From assembly GCF_000024465.1 (NCBI RefSeq), contig NC_014010.1:2517001-2581000 (forward strand): a stretch of 64,000 nt of DNA. The letters are read 5' to 3'. The notes below the pieces were generated by a model. It worked only from the letters and a program-made list of their open reading frames with translations. It had not been told where the DNA came from and made no database searches. This stretch comes from Candidatus Puniceispirillum marinum IMCC1322. Its GTDB lineage: Bacteria; Pseudomonadota; Alphaproteobacteria; Puniceispirillales; Puniceispirillaceae. Position numbers and translations under genes: made by a program. Shown here piece after piece: positions 51,325 to 59,273 of this stretch; position 1 is the first letter of the stretch, and each line of letters begins with the position of its first letter.

Positions 51325-52191
51325 ATGAAAAACATTGTTTTTCGCGGTAAAAATTTCTTTTTGCCCTTTCGCCCTATCTTGAATAATTTTAATCATCGAA
51401 TTGCAAAAGAGAATATAAAGAGTTTCCCGCAGATGGCCATTTTCTCATTTGACCATATTGGGCTATTGATAAATCTGGATGGAAGATACGAGCATGACGC
51501 ATTAGATTTGATCAAAGACTATATTTTGACAAGCGGTTGTATTGATCCCACGTCCTGTGCGCTAGACATAGGTGCAAATATTGGTAATCACGCTCTTTTC
51601 TTTGCTGAATATTTTAAACATGTTTTCGCGTTTGAACCAAATCCGATCGCGCATAAATTACTTGAAATAAACGCTATTTCGCGAAATATCACCCCCCTGA
51701 ATTATGGGCTGAGCAACAAGAATTGCAAGATGGCATTTCGGGTCAATGCATCAAATATCGGTGGTTCCAAAATACTGGAAAACAACAGTGATGTCAGCGA
51801 TGGTAAGGTTATAGATGTTGACGTAAGACGCTTGGATGATCTCATTGAACTGGCAGACGTCAACATATCACTCATAAAAATCGATGTAGAGGGACACGAG
51901 CTATCCGTTCTCAAAGGGGCAAAAGGCATAATCGAAAGAGATGACCCTATTATTCTTTTTGAGCAAGGAATTGATGAAATCAGCGAAGGTTCATCCGCGG
52001 TAATCGACTTTGTGCGGTCACATGGCTATCGTTTGCTTGCCATTGAAAATAGATTTTACATTGGTGAAAAATTTTCTTTAAGGCTTCTATCCTTATTGCT
52101 CAAGACGGTATTCGGCTATCAGAAAATTTTGGTCGATAAGGCTTACTTTGAAAAAAAGCATTACGAAATGATTGTGGCGATTAAACAATAA
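51325..52191 (+). CDS. FkbM-family SAM-dependent methyltransferase
   Basis: 288 residues. The SAM-binding motif CALDIGANIGNHALFFAEYF and the FkbM signature LIKIDVEGHELSVLKGAKGI are clear. Members O-methylate polysaccharides, lipids or secondary metabolites; the substrate here is unknown. AAGGAG lies eight bases before ATG 51325; a GTG at 51304 is less likely. The gene is markedly AT-richer than neighbours, with many AAA/TTT codons, and sits alone between the phage-like pair and rnpB, suggesting acquired DNA, possibly a cargo gene. Confidence 0.85.
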   Translation: MKNIVFRGKNFFLPFRPILNNFNHRIAKENIKSFPQMAIFSFDHIGLLINLDGRYEHDALDLIKDYILTSGCIDPTSCALDIGANIGNHALFFAEYFKHVFAFEPNPIAHKLLEINAISRNITPLNYGLSNKNCKMAFRVNASNIGGSKILENNSDVSDGKVIDVDVRRLDDLIELADVNISLIKIDVEGHELSVLKGAKGIIERDDPIILFEQGIDEISEGSSAVIDFVRSHGYRLLAIENRFYIGEKFSLRLLSLLLKTVFGYQKILVDKAYFEKKHYEMIVAIKQ

Positions 52192-52281
52192 TAAACACAA
52201 TCTATGAATATATGTTGGTATTGTTTTTATTTCTGGCTCGGCCACGCCAGAGTCAAATTCTGAAGTTATATCCTGAAAAAT

Positions 52282-52678
52282 CTGTCAGATGGCCTATAAG
52301 CCGGGTTCTGTACCGTTTGCTTGCGCTGGCGGTGACGACTATTCATCTACGATGCCTGTTACCAGACATCTTTAGCAACCTACCCGGACAAGATGCAGGA
52401 TCGCATCTGCCATTTGCATGGCGTTTGTCCCTATATGGTCTTGCTCCGGATGGGGTTTACCATGCCCGTTCTGTTACCAGACCGGCGGTGCGCTCTTACC
52501 GCACCTTTTCACCCTTACCCCATAAGGTATCACCTTGGAGGGCGGTTTGTTTTCTGCGGCACTTTCCCTGGGGTTACCCCCGCCGGGCGTTACCCGGCAT
52601 CCTGATCCTGTGGAGCCCGGACTTTCCTCTCCTCTTTTACGAAAAAAAAGCAGCAGCCATCCAGCCATCTGACAGGCC
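52282..52678 (-). ncRNA. rnpB: RNase P RNA (type A)
   Basis: The minus strand has the universal core GAGGAGAGGAAAGTCCGGGC near its 5' end. It also has the 3' conserved box with ACAGAACCCGGCTTATAGGC, GGTAAGGGTGAAA and multiple paired helices. The 5' GGCCTGTCAGATGGC pairs with the 3' GGCCATCTGACAG to form helix P1, which fixes the ends. A T-rich stretch (ATTTTTC) follows the 3' end. RNase P RNA is the ribozyme that matures tRNA 5' ends. rnpB next to mraZ/rsmH is a common alphaproteobacterial order, here separated by about 3.4 kb of accessory genes. Confidence 0.95.
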
Positions 52679-52682
52679 GCCA

Positions 52683-52711
52683 CTATAACGATGCCAAAGC
52701 ATCCCCGTCAA
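52683..52711 (-). promoter_or_regulatory. Sigma-70 promoter of rnpB
   Basis: On the minus strand TTGACG (52706-52711) and TTATAG (52683-52688) are 17 nt apart, and the RNA 5' end falls about 5-7 nt downstream. Strong consensus match and correct placement. Confidence 0.8.
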
Positions 52712-52753
52712 TATGACAGGGTGTTTTACAAGCTGGGTAAGCGGGATAATCCC

Positions 52754-54661
52754 CTAACCTCCATCCAGCTGTTCGGCTTTTTCCGCCGCCGCCAGCCAGG
52801 CCATTTCCTTGGCCTCTTTATCGGCACGCAGACTGGCAATCGCATCGGCGGTGCGGGTAAATCTATCGGGGTCTTTGGCAAACAGACCCGGATCACCAAG
52901 CACACTTTCCAGCTTTGTGATCGCGGCGTCCAGCGCCTCAATCTCACCAGGCAAAGTATCCAGCGCGTGCTTATCCTTAAAGCTCAGCCGGGGCGCGCGG
53001 CCATTATCTGATCCACGCGCTGATGCGCTGGTGGCTTTGGCCGCTTTGCTTTTACCTGCTTTTGATTTTGCCGTGCTTTTATCGCCGCGCGCTTCGGCAC
53101 GCTCTATGGCGCGATTACGCCGTTCCAGATAATCCGAATAGCCGCCAGCATGCGCGACAATCCTGCCATCGCCTTCAAAAGCCAGCAGGCCAGTCACTGT
53201 CCGATCCAGAAAATCGCGGTCGTGGCTGACGATCAAAACGGTGCCGTCATAATCGGCGATCACTTCTTGCAATAATTCCAGCGTTTCCAGATCCAGATCA
53301 TTGGTCGGCTCGTCAAGCACCAGAAAATTATGCGGACTTGCAAACAGCTTGGCCAGCAACAGGCGGTTTTGCTCACCGCCAGATAATGTCGCGACGCGCT
53401 GGGTCATTTTCACATCTTCAAACATGAAATCGCGCAGATAGCTGGTGATATGTTTTTGCTGTCCGGCGACCTCGATCATGTCACTGCCGCCTTCGCTCAG
53501 CACTGTCCATGGCGAGGCTTCTCGATCAAGCGCTTCGCGGCGCTGGTCGAAATAGGCATGATTGAGGCCAAACCCCTCGCGCACCCGCCCACTATCAGGC
53601 GCGCCAACGCCCAGCAGAATCCGCACCAATGTCGATTTGCCAATGCCGTTCGGCCCAACAATGCCAATGCGGTCACTGCGCCGGATCAGCAAATTGAAAT
53701 GGCGCATCAAAATGCGGCGTCCATTTTCGTCCAGCGTTTGGGTTGATGACGTGCTGGCATTATCGGGGGCTGGCACGCTGGCGGTAATATCGATCGCTTC
53801 CAGCACCAGTTGCCCGCCACCTTCGGCAGGGCCAGTTTCCATTTTGACAGTTCGTGCGGTGATCCCGCCTGCCTTGGCACGCTCGGCACGCAGACTATGC
53901 AGTTCGCGCAACCGCCCCTGATTGCGTTTGCGGCGCGCGGAAATGCCTTCGCGCGACCATTTGGTTTCGCTGGTAATACGGCGATCCATTTTGTGCAAGG
54001 TCACCGCTTCTTCGGCCAGAATGCCTTCCGACCATTCGTCAAATTCGGAAAAATGCCCATCACGGCGGCGCAGCTTACCCTCATGCACCCAGACAATGCC
54101 GGTACCCAGATTACGCAAAAAGGCGCGGTCATGGCTGACCACCAGCAAGGCGCCCTTATGCTGGCGTAACATGCCTTCCATCCATTCGATGGTGGGCAGA
54201 TCCATATGGTTTGTTGGCTCGTCCAGAAGCAAAATATCCGGCTCGGTATAAAGCGCCCGTGCCAAGGATACGCGCCGCGCTTCACCGCCAGACAAGCCGT
54301 CGGTCATGCGGGTGCCATCCAGCCCCATACGCATCAGAATCGCTTCGGCCTTATGTGCCTGTTTGTCACCGCTGGCCGTTTCCATCCCCGCGGTCACCAC
54401 CGAAATCAGGCTCATGCCTGGCGGGATATGCGGGGCTTGCGGCAGATAGGCGATTTCGGCACCGGGCGCTGTCCACAGACTGCCTTCGTCCATTTCACCA
54501 GCGCCCGACATCAGCTTCATCAGGCTGGATTTACCGGCACCATTGCGCCCGACCAATGCCAGCCGATCACCTGCATGAAGCGACAGGTCTGCCCCACGCA
54601 AAAGCCAGCGGTCACCCAGATTGATTCCGGCATTCGCCAGCGTCAGAAGCGGCGGTAACAT
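52754..54661 (-). CDS. uup: ABC-F ATPase Uup
   Basis: A 635-residue soluble twin-ATPase of the ABC-F group, linked to ribosome function and transposon-excision stability. Domain 1 has Walker A GRNGAGKSS, LSGGEARRVSLARAL and DEPTNHMDLPTIEW. A basic linker (EGISARRKRNQGRLREL) follows. Domain 2 has GPNGIGKSTLVRI, LSGGEQNRLLLAKLF and [16 protein letters not shown]. The C-terminal Lys/Ala stretch and coiled coil (about 550-630) are the Uup-type tail, absent from EttA. Its start abuts the stop of the DjlA-like gene. Confidence 0.92.
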   Translation of the reverse strand: MLPPLLTLANAGINLGDRWLLRGADLSLHAGDRLALVGRNGAGKSSLMKLMSGAGEMDEGSLWTAPGAEIAYLPQAPHIPPGMSLISVVTAGMETASGDKQAHKAEAILMRMGLDGTRMTDGLSGGEARRVSLARALYTEPDILLLDEPTNHMDLPTIEWMEGMLRQHKGALLVVSHDRAFLRNLGTGIVWVHEGKLRRRDGHFSEFDEWSEGILAEEAVTLHKMDRRITSETKWSREGISARRKRNQGRLRELHSLRAERAKAGGITARTVKMETGPAEGGGQLVLEAIDITASVPAPDNASTSSTQTLDENGRRILMRHFNLLIRRSDRIGIVGPNGIGKSTLVRILLGVGAPDSGRVREGFGLNHAYFDQRREALDREASPWTVLSEGGSDMIEVAGQQKHITSYLRDFMFEDVKMTQRVATLSGGEQNRLLLAKLFASPHNFLVLDEPTNDLDLETLELLQEVIADYDGTVLIVSHDRDFLDRTVTGLLAFEGDGRIVAHAGGYSDYLERRNRAIERAEARGDKSTAKSKAGKSKAAKATSASARGSDNGRAPRLSFKDKHALDTLPGEIEALDAAITKLESVLGDPGLFAKDPDRFTRTADAIASLRADKEAKEMAWLAAAEKAEQLDGG

Positions 54662-55384
54662 CTAGCTGATTCCGCGCTGGCGGCAGATGGCATCATAGGC
54701 GGCATTGATCGCGGCCAGCCGTTCATTGGCGGCGTTGATAAATTCTTCGGGCATGCCATCGGCCATCAATTTATCCGGATGATGCGACCGCACCAGCTTC
54801 TTCCACTGCGTTTTCAGATCGGCATCGGATATGTCCTTGGTAACAGCCAGCACCTCATAGGCTGACGGGCCATCGCCTTGATGAATAGCGGCAAAGCGGG
54901 CAAAATCATCGGCGCTAAAGCCAAAAATATGCGCGACTTCGGCTAGATATTCCTTTTCTGGCTGGGTGATCGCACCATCTGAACGGGCGATATAGAACAA
55001 CAAATCCAGCAACTGTTCCAGCACCGGTGTACGCGGCGCGAACAGGCGTGCCACCTGATGCGCATAATCCTGAAACCCGTCAGGTGTTTTACGCGCCAGA
55101 TCCCAGAATTTGCCAACCTGTTTGACTTCGGAAGCGGGGATATGAACGCGGTTACGAAAAGCACCGATTTCATCGCGCGTGACCATGCCATCGGCTTTTG
55201 CCATTTTGGCCGATAGGGCAATCACCGCTACTGTAAAGGCCACCTGTTTGGTCGCGTCACTATCGGGTTGCGGGGTCAGCCGTTTTTCAACCGCGTGACC
55301 TGCAGCAGCCCCAAGTAATGCGCCGATCGGACCGCCCATAGCAAATCCGGCTGTACCGCCGATGATGATACCCCAGATGCTCAT
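54662..55384 (-). CDS. DjlA-like membrane J-domain co-chaperone
   Basis: 240 residues. A glycine-rich membrane-inserting N-terminus (about 4-30, GGTAGFAMGGPIGALLGAAAG) is followed by a TerB-like helical domain (about 48-165) and a C-terminal J domain (about 174-236) with the HPD tripeptide at 202-204 and KLVRSHHPDKLMADG around it. This is the DjlA layout, a DnaK co-chaperone anchored at the inner membrane. uup follows directly with no gap. Confidence 0.88.
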   Translation of the reverse strand: MSIWGIIIGGTAGFAMGGPIGALLGAAAGHAVEKRLTPQPDSDATKQVAFTVAVIALSAKMAKADGMVTRDEIGAFRNRVHIPASEVKQVGKFWDLARKTPDGFQDYAHQVARLFAPRTPVLEQLLDLLFYIARSDGAITQPEKEYLAEVAHIFGFSADDFARFAAIHQGDGPSAYEVLAVTKDISDADLKTQWKKLVRSHHPDKLMADGMPEEFINAANERLAAINAAYDAICRQRGIS

Positions 55385-55530
55385 GCAGATTATCTAGCTG
55401 GTCTGATATGTGATTGGCAAGGGAATTGGCATCAATTCAGCTATAGATAATGTCAATTAAGCTTTCGCCTTGATCAAGATGTGGATTACTATATGCCCTT
55501 ATTATTATCGATTCTGGAAAGTTTCTGTTT

Positions 55531-55794
55531 ATGACCAATCCTGTTGATCCCGCATCCCACCTTCAAAAGGCAGATATCAGCCTTGATCTGACGGGCCTTA
55601 AATGTCCGCTTCCCGTGCTCAAAGCACGACGACAGGTCGGTATGATGGCCGCGGGTACAGTGCTTGAAATAAAGGCCGATGATCCGGCAGCGCCATTGGA
55701 TTTTGACCATTTTTGTGAAACCAGTGGGCATCGACTGATTGCCAGCGAAACGATCGCAGGCGTGTTTCATATCACGATCGAGGTTGGGGACTAG
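55531..55794 (+). CDS. TusA-family sulfur carrier protein
   Basis: 87 residues with the family motif LTGLKCPLPVLKARR; Cys25 in CPLP is the persulfide-carrying residue. Relatives pass sulfur to tRNA thiolation or other sulfur pathways; the specific route here is unknown. It overlaps the convergent gene at 55791 by 4 bp. Divergent from the DjlA-like gene. Confidence 0.88.
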   Translation: MTNPVDPASHLQKADISLDLTGLKCPLPVLKARRQVGMMAAGTVLEIKADDPAAPLDFDHFCETSGHRLIASETIAGVFHITIEVGD

Positions 55795-56123
55795 CCCAGC
55801 AGATTGAGATGAAAGGCAGTGGCCATCGCCCCATCGGGTGCCCCGTCATACAGCCCAAGCTCATTACATTTAATAAAGAAGCCGGGGGCAGGCAGGCCGC
55901 CGCGTGCGCGTGAAATAACCCAGGCGGCGCGTAACGGCATCGATTGCGCATGGTCACTTTCCATTGTGGCTTCCAGCCAGACGGATAATTTGTTGATCCG
56001 GTGCGGGGCAGGGATCGTCGCCGCGTCGGCCAGTTCGGCATAGGTGATCAATGTCCGGTTCTGCATCGCTACCGCCAACGCCATTTCGGCACGAATTTGC
56101 CATTCATTATCGTCTTTGGTCAT
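55791..56123 (-). CDS. Conserved-looking hypothetical protein
   Basis: 110 residues, soluble, with LITYAELADAATI near residue 25-37 followed by PLRAAWVISRARGGLPAPGFFIK. The combination of a helical winged-helix-like N-terminal part and a Pro/Gly-rich GLPAPGFF turn is distinctive, but I cannot name the family. Convergent with the TusA-like gene and divergent from plsC. Confidence 0.6.
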   Translation of the reverse strand: MTKDDNEWQIRAEMALAVAMQNRTLITYAELADAATIPAPHRINKLSVWLEATMESDHAQSMPLRAAWVISRARGGLPAPGFFIKCNELGLYDGAPDGAMATAFHLNLLG

Positions 56124-56212
56124 ATGTCCAAAATACCTGCTTTGCCAAACTACCTGCCGTGATGGTGATTTTCGGCATTGATGTTATGGCGCAATATAAC
56201 TAGCTTGTCGCC

Positions 56213-56923
56213 ATGGTTTATCTCAGATCATTTTTGTTTAACAGCCTGTTTTACCTGATGACAACTCTGATTGTTGTGCTGTTACTGCCGCTTCTGCTTT
56301 TGCCCAGACAGGTGGTGTGGTGCGTCGCGCGTTTCTGGGGTTGGACAACGTCTAAAATGCTGTATATCTGCGGCATTGATCATGACATCATCGGTGATAT
56401 GCATCTTGATGAAACTGTTATCTATGCCGCAAAACACCAATCGGCATGGGAAACCATCGTTCTATATGCCACCTTAAAAGCGCCGATTACGGTGATGAAA
56501 CGTGAATTACTGTTTCTGCCTTTTATAGGCTTTTTCTTTTTGCGCGCTGGATGTATTGCGGTGAACCGTTCAGGTGGCATGAAAGCATTACGCGAATTAC
56601 GGGCGGCGGCATTGCGGATCCGTGATAATCCGCGGTCAATATTGATTTTCCCGCAAGGCACAAGGGTTATGCCGCGCACCCCGCATGATTACCAGATTGG
56701 TATATTTACGCTTTATGACACAACGGGTTTTACCGTTATACCTATCGCGCTTGACTCAGGCCGTGTTTGGCCGCGCAACAGCTGGTTGAAATTCCCCGGA
56801 CGGGTACAAGTCCGCTTTCTCGAGCCCATTAAGCCGGGCTTGACCCGCAAGCAATTCATGTCCACCCTTGAAACCAGAATTGAGAGCGAAGTGGCTATTC
56901 TCGAAGCAAATGAGGTGGCATGA
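56213..56923 (+). CDS. plsC: 1-acyl-sn-glycerol-3-phosphate acyltransferase (PlsC family)
   Basis: Makes phosphatidic acid from lysophosphatidic acid. The 236-residue protein has an N-terminal membrane helix (about 9-31). The acyltransferase motif I is KHQSAWET (His75 to Glu80, the HX4E variant of the usual HX4D), motif II covers CIAVNRSGG, and motif III FPQGTR has Gln where most members have Glu. The remaining VIPIALDSGRVWPRN is typical. ATG overlap couples it to the DUF2237 gene. The paired variant residues may narrow its substrate or mark a subgroup. Confidence 0.88.
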   Translation: MVYLRSFLFNSLFYLMTTLIVVLLLPLLLLPRQVVWCVARFWGWTTSKMLYICGIDHDIIGDMHLDETVIYAAKHQSAWETIVLYATLKAPITVMKRELLFLPFIGFFFLRAGCIAVNRSGGMKALRELRAAALRIRDNPRSILIFPQGTRVMPRTPHDYQIGIFTLYDTTGFTVIPIALDSGRVWPRNSWLKFPGRVQVRFLEPIKPGLTRKQFMSTLETRIESEVAILEANEVA

Positions 56924-57315
56924 TGGATGGTGGTCAGGGACGCCCAAGCGGGCAGACAAATGTGCTTGGCGGTAATCTTGCCAGCTGTTCGCATGATCCG
57001 GTTACTGGCTTTTTCCGTGATGGTTGCTGTAATACGGGGCCATCCGATCAGGGCTTGCATACAGTTTGCGCGGTAATGACAGATGCTTTTTTGGCCTATA
57101 GTAAAGAAGCCGGTAATGATTTATCGACGCCGATGCCTGATTATGGTTTCCCCGGGTTGAAAGCTGGTGATCAATGGTGTTTGTGTGCTGCCCGCTGGGA
57201 ACAGGCACGCGCGGCAGGCTGTGCGCCAAAAGTCCGGCTTGCGGCGACCAATCAGGTGACATTGGCAGTTTGCACATTAGAAGATCTTAAAGCGCATGCC
57301 ATCGACCTGAATTAG
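56920..57315 (+). CDS. DUF2237 family protein
   Basis: 131 residues; NVLGGNLASCSHDPVTGFFRDGCC, HTVCAVMTDAFLAYSKEAGNDLSTP and GDQWCLCAARWEQA are hallmark blocks of DUF2237, a widespread small Cys-rich family without assigned function. It overlaps the plsC stop (ATGA) and so is translated with it. Confidence 0.88.
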   Translation: MMDGGQGRPSGQTNVLGGNLASCSHDPVTGFFRDGCCNTGPSDQGLHTVCAVMTDAFLAYSKEAGNDLSTPMPDYGFPGLKAGDQWCLCAARWEQARAAGCAPKVRLAATNQVTLAVCTLEDLKAHAIDLN

Positions 57316-57367
57316 GTGCTGTGGTATATACTGAACTTTAAGATGCCATAGATAGGTGATAGGAACC

Positions 57368-57571
57368 ATGCTTGCACTTGATCAGAAAGTAACTCTGTCC
57401 TGCACCGAAACGGGTCAGGATGCAGCCGGCACAATTGTTCGTATTCAGGGTAGCCGGGTTGATGTGGCGCTGAGTCAGGGCGGCGGTAATCTGCTGGTGT
57501 CCTTGCATATGCAAAAAGCGGGCCTCTATGTTGGAAGTCAAAGCGGTCTTGAATTCGTAATGCGCATCTGA
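57368..57571 (+). CDS. Small soluble protein, unknown
   Basis: 67 residues: MLALDQKVTLSC, then AGTIVRIQGSRVDVAL and GLYVGSQSGLEFVM, an all-beta pattern reminiscent of a small barrel domain. ATG 57368 follows AGGAA. It lies 52 bp after the DUF2237 gene and probably belongs to the same transcript. I cannot name a family. Confidence 0.6.
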   Translation: MLALDQKVTLSCTETGQDAAGTIVRIQGSRVDVALSQGGGNLLVSLHMQKAGLYVGSQSGLEFVMRI

Positions 57572-57622
57572 TTAAGGCATGCGCCTTATCACCTTATATA
57601 AAGCCCTTGAATGAGGTGTGTC

Positions 57623-57805
57623 ATGTCAGATCAAAACCAGTCTGATAAAAATCAGTCTGATGAGATAAAACAAAATCCTGACCGAAGCTTGTGGATCATG
57701 AGTGCTGTTTTGGTGCTGGTTGCGGTTGCCATCCTGCCATTTGCGGCACGCCATTCATCGGTGGTGCGGTCAATTGCATCAATGTGCGGGTTTGATCTGG
57801 GCTAA
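57623..57805 (+). CDS. Small single-pass membrane protein, unknown
   Basis: 60 residues: polar N-terminus with a DQNQSDKNQSDE duplication, a membrane helix (about 26-43, WIMSAVLVLVAVAILPFA), and a short C-terminus. ATG 57623 follows GAGG. Last gene of the plsC run; overlaps the convergent TfoX-like gene by 4 bp. Confidence 0.55.
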   Translation: MSDQNQSDKNQSDEIKQNPDRSLWIMSAVLVLVAVAILPFAARHSSVVRSIASMCGFDLG

Positions 57806-58185
57806 TCGTGATCTTTGTTATTTGTCCGGCTTCTGGGTTTACGTGGTGTCCTGGTTTTCACCTTGGGCGGCAAACTACCAGTAAAAAACACCGCCAGATC
57901 AACATAGCGCTGTAAATCTTTATCCTCAGAAATCCCATCATGTGTGACCATCATCCAGCCCTTCATAGGTCGGCCTGTCAGGTCAAACGGGCGAACATGC
58001 GGTTCATTCATCAGCGCGTTTGCGGCTTCAACGCCAACCCGAATGACAAGCATGTCATTCCAGATCGCGACACAGATATTACCATTCATCAGATAGCCAA
58101 AGCCACCGAACATATAGGTAACTTCCATCTCGAACATATCGCCGACAAGTTCGGTCAGGCGTTCGGCAAGCCCTTTGTCATGCAT
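57802..58185 (-). CDS. TfoX N-terminal-domain protein
   Basis: 127 residues. The fold is recognised from ERLTELVGDMFEMEVTYMFGGFGYLMNGNI (MFGG motif) and GWMMVTHDGI; the C-terminus is a basic, disordered tail (RTPRKPRSRTNNKD). Only the N-terminal TfoX domain is present; the C-terminal domain needed for competence regulation in gammaproteobacteria is absent, so a competence role should not be assumed. Confidence 0.8.
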   Translation of the reverse strand: MHDKGLAERLTELVGDMFEMEVTYMFGGFGYLMNGNICVAIWNDMLVIRVGVEAANALMNEPHVRPFDLTGRPMKGWMMVTHDGISEDKDLQRYVDLAVFFTGSLPPKVKTRTPRKPRSRTNNKDHD

Positions 58186-58316
58186 CTGTTTTCCTTTGCT
58201 ATGATGGTGTCACTGATTGCGCGCTCAGCATAACAAAATTAATCATCATATTTATGATCAAACATCTGGACAAACCAGCCCGTACAGACTTAGTCTCATA
58301 AGTGGGGGAGAATATT

Positions 58317-59270
58317 ATGATAATCCTAGATGGTGGCTTGGGCCGTCAGCTAGCCGCTGTAGGTGCGCCTTTCAGGCAACCCGAATGGTCTGCGCTAGCG
58401 TTAATGGAAGCGCCGCAATATGTCCGCGATGTGCATGACTCATTCATTGCCGCCGGTGCGGATGTTATCACGACGAATTCTTATGCCATTGTACCTTTTC
58501 ACATTGGTCAGGATCGGTTTGATGAGCTGGCTCCACAACTACTAACCTTGTCCGGCACATTGGCACAGGCGGCGGCCGAAGCTGCGGATCGTCAGGTCAA
58601 GGTGGCGGCCAGCATTCCGCCAATGTTTGGCTCATACGAACCTGATAAATTTGATCCACAGACGGGACAACAGATGATGCAGCTGTTCCAGCGTCATCTG
58701 GCACCAAGCGCAGATATCTTTCTGGCCGAAACATTGGGATCGGTGATCGAAGCTAAGATATTCCTTGAATCCTTTGTCGATTGTGCTGCCGACCTTTGGC
58801 TTTCAGTTACGTTGGAGGATGTTAAACCGGTGCCTGGTGCCCCGCGCTTGCGATCGGGCGAACCGTTATCGGCATTGCTTGATGTGATTGCATCAAAGCG
58901 GCTTGATGGTTTGCTATTTAACTGTTCGCAGCCCGAAGTCATGCATGATGCCGTCACATGCGTGTCAGAATTTCGTGCCCGACAGCCGTCGCGGCCAGCG
59001 GGGATGGGCTTGCAGATTGGTGTTTATGCCAATGCCTTTCCGTTGATGAATGATGATTACGAACATGCAAATTCAACCTTGCATCAAATTCGTCATGACA
59101 TCACGCCGCAGAATTATGCCAAATATGCGGTGCAATGGGCCGCGGCTGGTGCCGATATTATTGGCGGCTGTTGTGGTATTTCGCCTGAACATATTGAGAT
59201 TCTGGCCGCGGCACTCAAGAATAACCAAGCTGCCCAGCTATCGTCATCCACATTTGCACGCCAAGCCTAG
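58317..59270 (+). CDS. Homocysteine S-methyltransferase family protein
   Basis: 317 residues of the zinc-dependent methyltransferase barrel. It has LDGGLGRQL at the N-terminus, GADVITTNSYAI, ETLGSVIEAKIF, and zinc-binding cysteines in LLFNCSQPEVM and IIGGCCGISPEHI. It probably methylates homocysteine from S-methylmethionine, betaine-like or related donors; the donor cannot be told. ATG 58317 is preceded by GGGGGAGA. The gene ends 5 bp before the first 25-bp direct repeat of the adjacent module. Confidence 0.88.
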   Translation: MIILDGGLGRQLAAVGAPFRQPEWSALALMEAPQYVRDVHDSFIAAGADVITTNSYAIVPFHIGQDRFDELAPQLLTLSGTLAQAAAEAADRQVKVAASIPPMFGSYEPDKFDPQTGQQMMQLFQRHLAPSADIFLAETLGSVIEAKIFLESFVDCAADLWLSVTLEDVKPVPGAPRLRSGEPLSALLDVIASKRLDGLLFNCSQPEVMHDAVTCVSEFRARQPSRPAGMGLQIGVYANAFPLMNDDYEHANSTLHQIRHDITPQNYAKYAVQWAAAGADIIGGCCGISPEHIEILAAALKNNQAAQLSSSTFARQA

Positions 59271-59273
59271 CGC

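Noticed and set aside
52212-52688. ORFs of 158 and about 70 codons in the region of rnpB
   Set aside because: The DNA is the RNase P RNA gene; structural conservation explains the sequence, not coding.
58186-58316. Possible SAM-responsive riboswitch upstream of the homocysteine methyltransferase gene
   Set aside because: I looked for the SAM-II-type conserved elements expected in this class and did not see them.
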